From Chryseobacterium aquifrigidense (lineage in GTDB: Bacteria > Bacteroidota > Bacteroidia > Flavobacteriales > Weeksellaceae): a stretch of DNA of 64,000 nt. Location: the NCBI RefSeq assembly GCF_006716485.1, contig NZ_VFPD01000001.1:1673096-1737095 (forward strand), given 5' to 3'. The notes beneath the pieces are model-generated. The model was given only the letters and a program-made list of their open reading frames with translations. It searched no databases and was not told where the DNA came from. The position numbers and the translations under genes were made by a program. Positions within the stretch are counted from its first letter, which is position 1. Every line of letters begins with the position of its first letter. Shown one piece after another: positions 55,612 through 63,816 of the stretch.

Positions 55612-56507
55612 TTAACATTTGTAAATATCAACAAAATTCACAAATTTACATTTGCCATCTGATTTTAAAATTGTTTACAAGGTTTAAATTAACCAATTTT
55701 CGAGTTATGAAAACAAGTTAACACTTGTAACATTGTTAAACAGTAGTGAAAGACAAATTGTCTGTGGATAAAATTGTGGATTGCGAATAATTTAATGCAT
55801 GCTATTTAAAATGTTAAAAATCAATACTTTATGGAATTCATCTCAATAGTATTTGTAACAGTACTTTAAGTGTATAAAAAGGCGGATTTTACTATTTGAG
55901 GACTATTTTATTAAACATAAAAATTGTGGAAAACCAAGTTGTTTATAGTTGTATACATATGTAAAATGAGTAAAAAACTAAATTGGCTTCGAAAAATTGT
56001 TCAAACAGCACATTTTTTAAGAGCTTTACTCTTTAATAAAATGAGTAGCTTAACAGGAACTCTATTTTACCTTCGATTTAACCGAATATAGGCTTAAAAT
56101 GGTGTATTTACATCAGTAATTTACCTGTGTAACTCTATTAAAAGTGCTTTTATATGCGTTTTATGAGGTATTTATTGATAATCTTATTACCGAAAACGAT
56201 ATAAGCAGTTTAATAATGTATACTCTGTTTTTAAAGATATTTAACGGACAAAATAGCACTATAAATGGACTGAATTTACATTTTTAAACCAGTATTTTGG
56301 AAAAGTATAGGTCTTTTAATAGATACAAATAACCTGTTGAAAGTTGTAATGATAGATTAGTATAATAAGTAAATACAATTGTAATTAATATATAAGTTAT
56401 TGATTTAAAAATAATTAAAATTAAGTTACAAATGTATACAGAGAATATTTTCATTTATTTACATTTGTATTTTGCATTTGTAAATTATTAGAGTTACATT
56501 TGTAAAA
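55612..56507. promoter_or_regulatory. Long noncoding region with repeated TTACA-N2-TGTAA-like sites
   Basis: This very AT-rich region of about 970 bp before the XRE gene has no clear gene. It repeats an inverted motif: 55612 (TTAACATTTGTAAAT), 55717 (GTTAACACTTGTAAC), 55951 (GTATACATATGTAAAA), 56374 (TACAATTGTA), 56426 (TTACAAATGTAT), 56458 (TTTACATTTGTATT), 56474 (GCATTTGTAAAT) and 56494 (TTACATTTGTAAAA). The last four lie 20-101 bp before the XRE start. They look like operators for a helix-turn-helix dimer. Confidence 0.55.
55966..56091 (+). other. Possible 41-codon basic small ORF
   Basis: An ATG-initiated 41-codon frame in the noncoding region encodes a basic, amphipathic peptide starting MSKKLNWLRKIVQTAHF with eight Lys/Arg. 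There is no ribosome site or promoter of note, and it overlaps the end of an operator-like palindrome. It could be chance in AT-rich DNA. Confidence 0.2.
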
Positions 56508-56526
56508 TAATTAATGACTTATTTTT

Positions 56527-57063
56527 ATGAGTTTAAATGAAAGAATTTCCAAAATTATAGAGTATTCTCAACTTACTCCCTCTGAGTTTGCAGATGAGAT
56601 AGATGTACAGCGTTCGTCTATATCACATATTACATCAGGAAGAAATAAACCGTCTCTCGAATTTATCATAAAAATAAAATCCCGTTTCCCCGAACTTCTG
56701 TGGGACTGGCTGGTTACTGGAGAAGGTGAGATGCTGAAATCACAGGTGCCCGAATCAGAAATTAACGAAGAGCATACCGAAGAAGAGAAAATAAAAACGA
56801 CTCCACTACCCGATCTTTTTACCATGATGAATGATGATGATGAATTCGGGAGTGATGAAACGGAAACAGAAACTTCAATATCAAGTCCTGGAGAATCGGT
56901 TATACCGGCCCAGAATAAAGCTCCGGAAAAAATATCGGATTCTCAGCGATTAGAAAACTCCGGCGACCATTTATTGGGTCAACTATTTGGTAATCAACAA
57001 AGTAAAATAAAACGTATTGTTCTGTTCTACGAAAACGGAAAATTCGAAAGTTTTGAGCCTTAA
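56527..57063 (+). CDS. XRE-type helix-turn-helix regulator
   Basis: The 178-residue protein has an XRE helix-turn-helix at residues 5-60 (RISKIIEYSQLTPSEFADEI, then SISHITSGRNKPSLEFI), followed by LLWDWLVTGEGEM. Residues 75-140 are acidic and low complexity, probably a flexible linker, and the C-terminus (KIKRIVLFYENGKFESFEP) may be a short interaction motif. It binds DNA in the cytoplasm. Repeated palindromic sites just upstream suggest autoregulation. The design is common to Flavobacteriia; targets are not known. Confidence 0.88.
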   Translation: MSLNERISKIIEYSQLTPSEFADEIDVQRSSISHITSGRNKPSLEFIIKIKSRFPELLWDWLVTGEGEMLKSQVPESEINEEHTEEEKIKTTPLPDLFTMMNDDDEFGSDETETETSISSPGESVIPAQNKAPEKISDSQRLENSGDHLLGQLFGNQQSKIKRIVLFYENGKFESFEP

Positions 57064-57065
57064 AA

Positions 57066-57091
57066 AACCTGACCAAAGAAATGATCAGGTT
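57066..57091 (+). terminator. Weak hairpin after the XRE gene
   Basis: The 7-bp arms AACCTGA and TCAGGTT follow the stop directly, but the downstream sequence is A-rich on this strand and lacks a U tract, so it may be a stability or pausing hairpin rather than a terminator. The rest of the 438-bp gap to the proline dehydrogenase gene shows nothing else. Confidence 0.45.
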
Positions 57092-57453
57092 AAAAAAATA
57101 TTTGAAGAAGAAAACTAAAGCTATTGCTTTATTTTATTTTTAAATATTGTGAAGGATATCAGCTGATGGTATTTTATATTTCAGATCATCTGATCCCCCT
57201 ATTTATATTGTTATAATTTTAGCTATAGATAAGGTGATTAGTGTATTGGAGAGACACTGTCTTAAGACAGATGTATAATAAGTAATTGAAGATATCGTTA
57301 TATGTTTTTTTATGGCTCTATCAAATATAAATATTTAAAATCAAATCAGCAATAAAAATCAAATTATTTTACAATATGATTAAGACATAAGATCATTGCC
57401 CAGATTATTACTAATTCGTTATAAAATTCCTAACCTTTAAGTTTCATAAAAAA

Positions 57454-57475
57454 AGACCTGCAAAACTGCAGGTCT
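57454..57475 (-). terminator. Terminator after the proline dehydrogenase gene
   Basis: Perfect 9-bp arms AGACCTGCA and TGCAGGTCT are followed on the minus strand by a run of T. Confidence 0.88.
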
Positions 57476-57501
57476 AACAAATATATTTAAGAACAATATT
57501 A

Positions 57502-58668
57502 TTATTTCTTTCTTCTTTCCAATTCTTTTTTGATCAGTCCAAGCTCTCTTCCGGTTTGTCCGGCTACAGAGGTGTTTTCCTGCGCTCTTCTCGTCAAATA
57601 AGGTACAACATCCTTTACAGGTCCGTATGGAAGATATTTAGCCACATTATAGCCTTTATCTGACAGATAGAAGGTGATATTATCACTCATCCCGTAAAGC
57701 TGTCCGAAATAAACGTGTGGATTACCGTTTTCCAGAGATTTTGCTTTCATTTTATCCATAATCAGTTCAGAAGAGATTTCGTTATGGGTTCCGAAGAACG
57801 CTGAAACCTTATCCAAATGATCCATCACAAAGTCAATTCCAGCATTATAGTTTTTATCTGAAGCCTCCTTGGTTGGCTGAATCGGGTCTGCATACCCTTT
57901 TTCTGCTGCTCTGGCTCTTTCTTTTTCCATGTAAGCACCACGTACAATTTTGTACCCGATGAAGTAATTTTTCTCTCTTGCTCTCTGAAGATGGGCTTCC
58001 ATATACTCCAACCTTCCCGTTCTGTACATCTGAATGGTATTCCAAACGATAGGCTTCTGCTGGTTATATTTCTCCATCATCTCTTCGCAAAGATGGTCTG
58101 CTGCATCCTGCATCCAGGTTTCTTCAGCATCTACCATTACTTTTTTATCATGTTCATGGCAAAGACTGCAAACTTCATCAAATCTTTTTACGACTCTTTC
58201 CCATTCTTCTTTCTGGCTGGTAGTAAGTTCTGCTCCTTTTCCAACGGCTTCATAAAGATCAATTCTTCCGAAAGCGGTAGGTTTAAAAACAATAAAAGGA
58301 ATTGCCGGATTTCCTACTGAGAATCTTACAATGTCCTTAATTTCTTTGCAAACCGCATCAAAGGTTTCCTCATCTTCTTTCCCTTCAATGGAATAATCAA
58401 AAATACTTCCAACTCCTCTTTTGAACAGCTGTTTCACCACTTTCATACTTTCTTCACGGGTTTCACCACCACAGAACTGTGCAAATAAGGTATTTTTTAC
58501 AATTCCGGTTACGAAAGGAAAGTTATTGTGTACTGTGAAATTCAGAACAGATGTTCCAAGGCTTGTAAGAGCGGGCTGTTCAATCATTTTAAACATCCAG
58601 TAAGCCTTTCTCAATTGTGCATCAGACTTGTCTGCAAATGCAATTTTAGTATCATTAAAAATGGGCAT
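57502..58668 (-). CDS. Proline dehydrogenase-family protein
   Basis: The 388-residue protein has the FAD-binding TIM barrel of bacterial PRODH: FAQFCGGETREESM, VMVDAEETWMQDAADHLCEE, YKIVRGAYMEKERARAAEKG and the tail YLPYGPVKDVVPYLTRRAQE. It oxidises proline to pyrroline-5-carboxylate with electrons to quinone. It is a stand-alone enzyme without the PutA P5C dehydrogenase half. A -7 element lies 24 bp upstream. Confidence 0.93.
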   Translation of the reverse strand: MPIFNDTKIAFADKSDAQLRKAYWMFKMIEQPALTSLGTSVLNFTVHNNFPFVTGIVKNTLFAQFCGGETREESMKVVKQLFKRGVGSIFDYSIEGKEDEETFDAVCKEIKDIVRFSVGNPAIPFIVFKPTAFGRIDLYEAVGKGAELTTSQKEEWERVVKRFDEVCSLCHEHDKKVMVDAEETWMQDAADHLCEEMMEKYNQQKPIVWNTIQMYRTGRLEYMEAHLQRAREKNYFIGYKIVRGAYMEKERARAAEKGYADPIQPTKEASDKNYNAGIDFVMDHLDKVSAFFGTHNEISSELIMDKMKAKSLENGNPHVYFGQLYGMSDNITFYLSDKGYNVAKYLPYGPVKDVVPYLTRRAQENTSVAGQTGRELGLIKKELERRKK

Positions 58669-58692
58669 TCCTATTTATTAAATTTAGTTATG

Positions 58693-58700
58693 CAAAGGTA
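58693..58700 (-). promoter_or_regulatory. -7 element (TACCTTTG) of the proline dehydrogenase gene
   Basis: A TAnnTTTG match on the minus strand ends 24 bp before the ATG at 58668. No convincing -33 match. Confidence 0.55.
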
Positions 58701-58731
58701 ATAATAACCTCAGTTTATTTAAAGAATTTTT

Positions 58732-59661
58732 TTACAATTTATGCTCTATTCCATTTAAAAGCATTGCGATGATTCCAATGAAAACCCAGAAACGTAATAT
58801 ATTCAATGTAAACAAGTTACTTCTTCGGGAAGCATTTAACAGGAGATAAATGCATACGATCATGACAAAAAGCCCTCCGGCAAAATAATAGGCCATAAAC
58901 CCGGTAATACCGGTTTTTGTAATAATCTTCATTGAAACTACCATGGTAACGATGAGTAAAGAAGTCAGAATAATTTTTGTATTTCTGCTTTTAAAATAGT
59001 TGGGAATGGTAGTATATCCGAATGTTTTATCCACACTTCTGGTGAGAGTATCTTTTACAATATCAATACATAGCAGGATAAGGAATAGAAAAACAGCCAT
59101 CAGGAAAACCTTTTTGGAAAAGGTTTCGTAGTACACCATCATTCCAAAAAATGGATATAAAGTAAGACTGACAAAAGTAAGATTGTTCAGGATCAGTATT
59201 CTGCTCAGTTTATGGCTGTAAAACCACATAAAGAACTGATAGACTACAAAAAAAACAAATACATTGTGGGAAATCATCCAGGCTACGCCTAAAGAAATAG
59301 CACTGAGAGCCAGGTAGGCGTAGAGAAAATATTTTTGTTTGATGAACCTCTGTAGCCTAGTTCTGAAAGGTTTTACCAAATGATCTTTCTCCAGGTCATA
59401 GAATTGATTGATAATACCGCCTGCCAGAATGGTAAGAACAGTACAAAAAATAATCCCATGTACTTTGAAATCGAAGACAAATTTTCTGAAAGATTCATCC
59501 TGGTTGAACAGGAAAAAAGTAGAAACATAGAGAGCAAATGTCAGGAGAGCAGCTACAAAAAAACGTGCTCCGAGGAGAAAGCCCACGAATTGTGAAAATC
59601 TGTAAAATAAAGATTTTGATACATAGTTTTTGGATTGGAAAGGTTCTTTTTCAGAATTCAT
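58732..59661 (-). CDS. UbiA-superfamily prenyltransferase
   Basis: The 309-residue protein has about eight or nine membrane helices and a UbiA-type motif GIINQFYDLEKDHLVKPFRT. The second acidic motif is DIVKDTLTRSVDKTFGY. It resembles geranylgeranylglycerol phosphate synthase-like or other UbiA enzymes that attach prenyl groups to an acceptor in the inner membrane. The acceptor is unknown. It follows the mevalonate kinase gene by 10 bp and both are probably one operon. Confidence 0.85.
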   Translation of the reverse strand: MNSEKEPFQSKNYVSKSLFYRFSQFVGFLLGARFFVAALLTFALYVSTFFLFNQDESFRKFVFDFKVHGIIFCTVLTILAGGIINQFYDLEKDHLVKPFRTRLQRFIKQKYFLYAYLALSAISLGVAWMISHNVFVFFVVYQFFMWFYSHKLSRILILNNLTFVSLTLYPFFGMMVYYETFSKKVFLMAVFLFLILLCIDIVKDTLTRSVDKTFGYTTIPNYFKSRNTKIILTSLLIVTMVVSMKIITKTGITGFMAYYFAGGLFVMIVCIYLLLNASRRSNLFTLNILRFWVFIGIIAMLLNGIEHKL

Positions 59662-59671
59662 TCCAATCTGT

Positions 59672-60598
59672 TTAAAATCTGTAAATCACTTCTTTTTGGA
59701 AGCCTTCAAGCATTTTTTCAGCTTTTGCGTAATCTTTGGTAAATCCTAAGATATAGCCGCCTCCACCGCTACCACACAGTTTCAGATAATAAGCGTTGGA
59801 ATCCAGTCCTTTTTTCCAGATATTAAAAATACTTTCAGGGATCATAGGGCGGAAATGTTCATAAGCCCAGTGAGAAAGCTTTTTAAGATTTCTGAAGAAT
59901 GGATTCATGTCTTTTTTAAGGAAAGATTCGATACAAGCGTTGTTGTAACGGATAAACTCTTCTTTCAGGGTTTTACGGAAACCTTCTGTTTTCATTTTTT
60001 CGAAGAAAATCTGGATCATCGGTCCTGTCTCTCCGGTCATTCCCGAATCAATCAGGAAAATAGCACCTTTTCCTTCTTCCCCTTCCGGAATATTTACCCT
60101 GTCTAAATTTTCTTTATTTTCGATAAGGATTGGCAGATTCATATAACAGATCAGTGGATCCATTCCTGAACTTTTTCCATGGAAATAACTTTCCATTTCG
60201 CCAAAAACAGCTTTTAATTTTTTAAGATTATCTTTTGAAATATTTTCAGGGTTCAGTTTGCTGATTGAATATTTTTCAAAAATAGCAGCCACCAAAGCTC
60301 CTGAACTTCCCACTCCATATCCCTGTGGAATATTGGAATCAAAGAAAAGGCCGTTTGAAATATCTTTTTTGAAGCTATCGATATCCAGCTTAAAATCGTC
60401 GGAAAGATCGAGTGCTGTAAGAAATTCAGAATATTTCTGCAGATGTCTGTTGGAATTAAGTTCAAATTCAGAACTTAAATCTGAAAATTTCAAAGTTCCT
60501 TTATAGAAGCTGTAAGGTACAACAAGCCCCTGGGAATCTTCAATCATTCCGTATTCTCCAAACAGGATTATTTTTGCATAAAATAAAGGGTTGGTCAT
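59672..60598 (-). CDS. GHMP kinase, probable mevalonate kinase
   Basis: The 308-residue protein (ATG at 60598; the opening MTNPLFYAKIILFGEYG suits the family) has the GHMP kinase ATP loop PQGYGVGSSGALVAA and the C-terminal glycine-rich LKLCGSGGGGYILGF. It phosphorylates mevalonate in the cytoplasm in the mevalonate route to isoprenoids, the pathway used by Flavobacteriia. The annotation is by family pattern and by the prenyltransferase partner. Confidence 0.88.
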   Translation of the reverse strand: MTNPLFYAKIILFGEYGMIEDSQGLVVPYSFYKGTLKFSDLSSEFELNSNRHLQKYSEFLTALDLSDDFKLDIDSFKKDISNGLFFDSNIPQGYGVGSSGALVAAIFEKYSISKLNPENISKDNLKKLKAVFGEMESYFHGKSSGMDPLICYMNLPILIENKENLDRVNIPEGEEGKGAIFLIDSGMTGETGPMIQIFFEKMKTEGFRKTLKEEFIRYNNACIESFLKKDMNPFFRNLKKLSHWAYEHFRPMIPESIFNIWKKGLDSNAYYLKLCGSGGGGYILGFTKDYAKAEKMLEGFQKEVIYRF

Positions 60599-60616
60599 AT
60601 TGACATTAATCTTTTG

Positions 60617-60651
60617 CAAAGTTAAAAATTATTCCGCTGAATATAAGCAAA
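60617..60651 (-). promoter_or_regulatory. Promoter of the mevalonate kinase-UbiA operon
   Basis: On the minus strand TAACTTTG (60617-60624) is preceded after 23 bp by TTTG (60648-60651). Spacing is at the upper end of the usual range. Confidence 0.55.
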
Positions 60652-60770
60652 ACTCAGGCCGAATTGTCTTCTATTTTACTTTCTTCAGTTCTTCTATTAA
60701 AAATACGAAAAAAATATGGTAAATAAATATAATTTCATAGATAAAATTCAATGAATTACCCAGATAAAAA

Positions 60771-60795
60771 AAGACGTTAAAAAATAACGTCTTTT
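60771..60795 (-). terminator. Terminator after the UMF1 transporter gene
   Basis: Perfect 10-bp arms AAAGACGTTA and TAACGTCTTT with an A5 loop and a T run on the minus strand. Confidence 0.88.
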
Positions 60796-60799
60796 AATT

Positions 60800-62290
60800 T
60801 TATAATGTTTCTCTGTCTTTTCTCATTTTAACCTTCAGGAATCTTATTAAAATCAATCCTGCGGCAAAAAATATGGTCATGGACAGTGCCGCAATACGCA
60901 TATTATTGAAATGCTCGATCAATGTAGCAAAGATAAATGTTCCGATAATAATGGCAATTTTCTCCAATACATCATAGAAACTGAAGTAAGTTGTGTTCTC
61001 CATTGAATTTTCCGGAAGTAATTTTGAATAGGTAGATCTGGACATGGCCTGAAGACCACCCATTACCAAACCTACTACTGCAGCAACTCCATAAAACTGG
61101 TATTCTACCGTCGGGTTTTCTTTGTTCAGGAAATAAGCCCAGAGACACGCTACAATCCAAAGGATGATGGCGATTGAAATAACGTTTTTGTTACCGATTC
61201 TCTTGGATAATCTTGAAAAAATAACAGCTCCAATGATTGCTTCGATCTGAATCACCAAAAGGGTTCCGATCAGTTTATCCTGAGCAAGGTTAATTTCACT
61301 CTTGCCAAATAATGTAGCCATAAGGAAAATGGTCTGCATTCCTACACTGTAAAAGAAGAAACTTGACAGGAAGAATTTCAGATTTTTATCTTTGAAAAGC
61401 TCTCCTCCTACTTTAAACAGTTCGTGAAAACTTTCTTTTGCAATATCTTTATAGAAGCTCAGATTGTCTTTAAATACTTCGAAAAAGCCTCCCTGCTCTT
61501 CATGTTTTTTGAAGATATTCTTATAGTTCAACAGCACTAAATCTTTAGGAAGTTTATCTTTCACATCTCCAAACTGAGGAAGGTGCTTGAATGTATATTG
61601 AGAAAAACCAAACCACCATGCTCCCGTTAACAGGAAACTGATTCTTGTAAACAGTAGCTGCTGAGCTGCTCCTTTGGCAAAAACCTGAATCAACACAAGA
61701 CAAATTACTACTAAAACTACCGAACCAATATATCCATAGACATATCCTCTTGCAGAAAGCGCATCCTGCCTGTCCGGTGTAGCGATATCCGGAAGAAATG
61801 AGTTGTAAAAAACTAAACTTCCCCAGAAACCAACACTGGCCGTAATACTGAATAAAAGTCCTAAAAATACATTATGCATTCCTGTAAACATAGCTAACCC
61901 CATACAAGATGTTGCACCCAGATAGCAAAAGAACTGCAGGAAAGATTTTTTGTTTCCGATGGTATCAGCTAATGAAGATAAAAACGGAGACAGCAATACT
62001 ACAACAAAGAATGATATGGTAAGAGAATACCCGTAAACAGCATCAGGCTGATATTCTTCTCCAAAAATTTTGATCATATGCCTTACCGGAACATCAATCC
62101 ATGTTTTGGTTTCTGCTACGTATTCTTTTTTCTCGTAAGCGGTGGTAAGGATAGAGTAATAAATGGGAAAAATGGTAGAGGTAATCACCAGGGAATAAAC
62201 AGAATTTGCCCAGTCATATACAGCCCAGGCTTTCATAATTTTCGGATTATTCTTTATGTTTTTAGGCTGTCGATTCTCAGTTTCAGACAT
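60800..62290 (-). CDS. UMF1-type MFS transporter
   Basis: The 496-residue protein has about 12 membrane helices and the UMF1/Atg22-like opening KAWAVYDWANSVYSLVITST. Internal motifs are LSSLADTIGNKKSFLQF and VGLVMGGLQAMSRSTYSKLL. This family exports or imports unknown small molecules. A longer helical insert at about 260-300 is typical. It has its own promoter and terminator. Confidence 0.9.
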   Translation of the reverse strand: MSETENRQPKNIKNNPKIMKAWAVYDWANSVYSLVITSTIFPIYYSILTTAYEKKEYVAETKTWIDVPVRHMIKIFGEEYQPDAVYGYSLTISFFVVVLLSPFLSSLADTIGNKKSFLQFFCYLGATSCMGLAMFTGMHNVFLGLLFSITASVGFWGSLVFYNSFLPDIATPDRQDALSARGYVYGYIGSVVLVVICLVLIQVFAKGAAQQLLFTRISFLLTGAWWFGFSQYTFKHLPQFGDVKDKLPKDLVLLNYKNIFKKHEEQGGFFEVFKDNLSFYKDIAKESFHELFKVGGELFKDKNLKFFLSSFFFYSVGMQTIFLMATLFGKSEINLAQDKLIGTLLVIQIEAIIGAVIFSRLSKRIGNKNVISIAIILWIVACLWAYFLNKENPTVEYQFYGVAAVVGLVMGGLQAMSRSTYSKLLPENSMENTTYFSFYDVLEKIAIIIGTFIFATLIEHFNNMRIAALSMTIFFAAGLILIRFLKVKMRKDRETL

Positions 62291-62311
62291 TTCAAATATA
62301 TATTAGTAGCA

Positions 62312-62319
62312 CAAAAATA
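62312..62319 (-). promoter_or_regulatory. -7 element (TATTTTTG) of the UMF1 transporter gene
   Basis: A TAnnTTTG match on the minus strand ends 21 bp before the ATG at 62290. A second match (62293-62300) is too near to the ATG to serve. Confidence 0.5.
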
Positions 62320-62517
62320 GAAAAACTACGGAATATTCTACGGTTTTTAATATTATTTTGAAAATAATAATGGTAAGGTATTGAAATAATTCAGCAAAGT
62401 TTTAATGCTATTTTATACTTTCCAAGGGCTGAAAATCATCCATGTATGTTGGTAAATGATGTATTGACTAACCTGAATGTAAGGTTGTCAGATCGTATCA
62501 TTCTGTTCTGTAAATAA

Positions 62518-62544
62518 AAAACCGGTGTCTTTGACCCCGGTTTT
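62518..62544 (-). terminator. Terminator after the thiolase gene
   Basis: Arms AAAACCGGTGTC and GACCCCGGTTTT (one mismatch) are followed by a T-rich run. The adjacent ACCACACACAGTGTGGT forms a second small palindrome. Confidence 0.8.
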
Positions 62545-62580
62545 TTAGCTTACCACACACAGTGTGGTTGTATGTGTCAA

Positions 62581-63759
62581 TTATAGGTTTTCAATCACGA
62601 TTGCAGAAGCACCACCACCACCGTTACAGATAGCAGCTGCTCCATATTTAGCGTTATTTTGCTTCAATACGTTGATTAGTGTAACGATAATTCTTGATCC
62701 TGAACTTCCCAGTGGGTGACCTAATGCTACAGCACCTCCGTTTACGTTTACTTTAGCAGCATCTAATCCTAAGATTTTGTTGTTAGCTAATCCTACTACT
62801 GAGAAAGCTTCGTTGAATTCGAAGAAATCAATATCTGAAACTTCTAATCCTGCTTTTTTAATAGCGATAGGTAATGCTTTTGCCGGAGCTGTTGTAAAGT
62901 TTTCAGGCTCATGTGCTGCGTCAGCATAAGAAACGATTTTTGCAAGAGGTTTCAATCCAAGTTCTTCCATTTTTTCTTTAGAAACAAGGATCAATGCAGA
63001 AGCTCCATCGTTCAGAGTAGATGCGTTTGCAGCTGTTACTGTTCCTTCTTCTTTTTTGAATACGGTAGGTAGCGTTGAAATTCTGTCAAAGTTTACCGCT
63101 TTATATTCTTCATCTTCAGCAAAGATTACGGGCTCTCCTTTTCTCTGAGGAATAGAAACCGGCACAATTTCTTCGTTGAATTTACCTTCGCTCCAAGCTT
63201 TTGCAGATCTTTTGTAAGATTCTACAGCGAAGTTATCCTGATCTTCTCTTGTAATATTATAGTCTACTGCACATTTTTCTGCGCATACTCCCATATGTAC
63301 TTTATTGTACACGTCTGTAAGACCATCAAGTACCATTCCATCAAGCATTTTGATATCGCCTAATTTTGTAGCCACTCTTGCATTGTAATAATGAGGAACT
63401 AAAGACATGTTTTCCATACCTCCTGCAACAATTACTTCTGCATCACCAGCTTTAATAGCCTGAGCTGCCATTGTTACGGCCTTCATTCCTGAAGCACAAA
63501 CTTTATTGACTGTAGTAGAAGGCGTATTGATTGAAAGACCTGCTCCTAAAGCAACCTGACGAGCCGGCGCCTGGCCTTCTCCTGCCTGAAGAACATTTCC
63601 CATATAGATTTCCTGAACTTGGTTAGGATCCAAACCGATTTTATCTAATGCTCCTTTTACAGCAGTTGCTCCCAGTTTTGTAGCCGGAACTGTTGATAAG
63701 CTTCCCATAAAACTCCCCATAGGTGTTCTTACTGCGGAAACAATGAATACTTCTTTCAT
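62581..63759 (-). CDS. Acetyl-CoA C-acetyltransferase (thiolase)
   Basis: The 392-residue thiolase has the nucleophilic C88 (NKVCASGMK), the histidine in VALGHPLGSSG (near 348) and the second catalytic cysteine C378 in AICNGGGGAS. It interconverts two acetyl-CoA with acetoacetyl-CoA, used in beta-oxidation or as the first step of mevalonate synthesis. Which direction is used cannot be decided; its proximity to mevalonate kinase is suggestive only. Confidence 0.94.
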   Translation of the reverse strand: MKEVFIVSAVRTPMGSFMGSLSTVPATKLGATAVKGALDKIGLDPNQVQEIYMGNVLQAGEGQAPARQVALGAGLSINTPSTTVNKVCASGMKAVTMAAQAIKAGDAEVIVAGGMENMSLVPHYYNARVATKLGDIKMLDGMVLDGLTDVYNKVHMGVCAEKCAVDYNITREDQDNFAVESYKRSAKAWSEGKFNEEIVPVSIPQRKGEPVIFAEDEEYKAVNFDRISTLPTVFKKEEGTVTAANASTLNDGASALILVSKEKMEELGLKPLAKIVSYADAAHEPENFTTAPAKALPIAIKKAGLEVSDIDFFEFNEAFSVVGLANNKILGLDAAKVNVNGGAVALGHPLGSSGSRIIVTLINVLKQNNAKYGAAAICNGGGGASAIVIENL

Positions 63760-63781
63760 GTATATAATTTTTATTTAGCTG

Positions 63782-63803
63782 AAACGGAATAAAGATTCCG
63801 TTT
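63782..63803 (-). terminator. Hairpin after the partial gene at the right edge
   Basis: Perfect 9-bp arms AAACGGAAT and ATTCCGTTT around four bases. It lies 14 bp past the stop of the partial gene, between it and the thiolase start. U-tract quality is modest. Confidence 0.6.
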
Positions 63804-63816
63804 TTATAGTTAGAAT

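Noticed and set aside
55558..56526. Chromosomal replication origin
   Set aside because: DnaA-like boxes are present, but flanking genes do not diverge and no dnaA, gidA or parAB neighbour is present; evidence is too weak to annotate.
62392..62517. Open frame of about 46 codons before the thiolase terminator
   Set aside because: It has no good start (internal ATG leaves 24 codons), no promoter and no protein-like conservation signal; likely chance.
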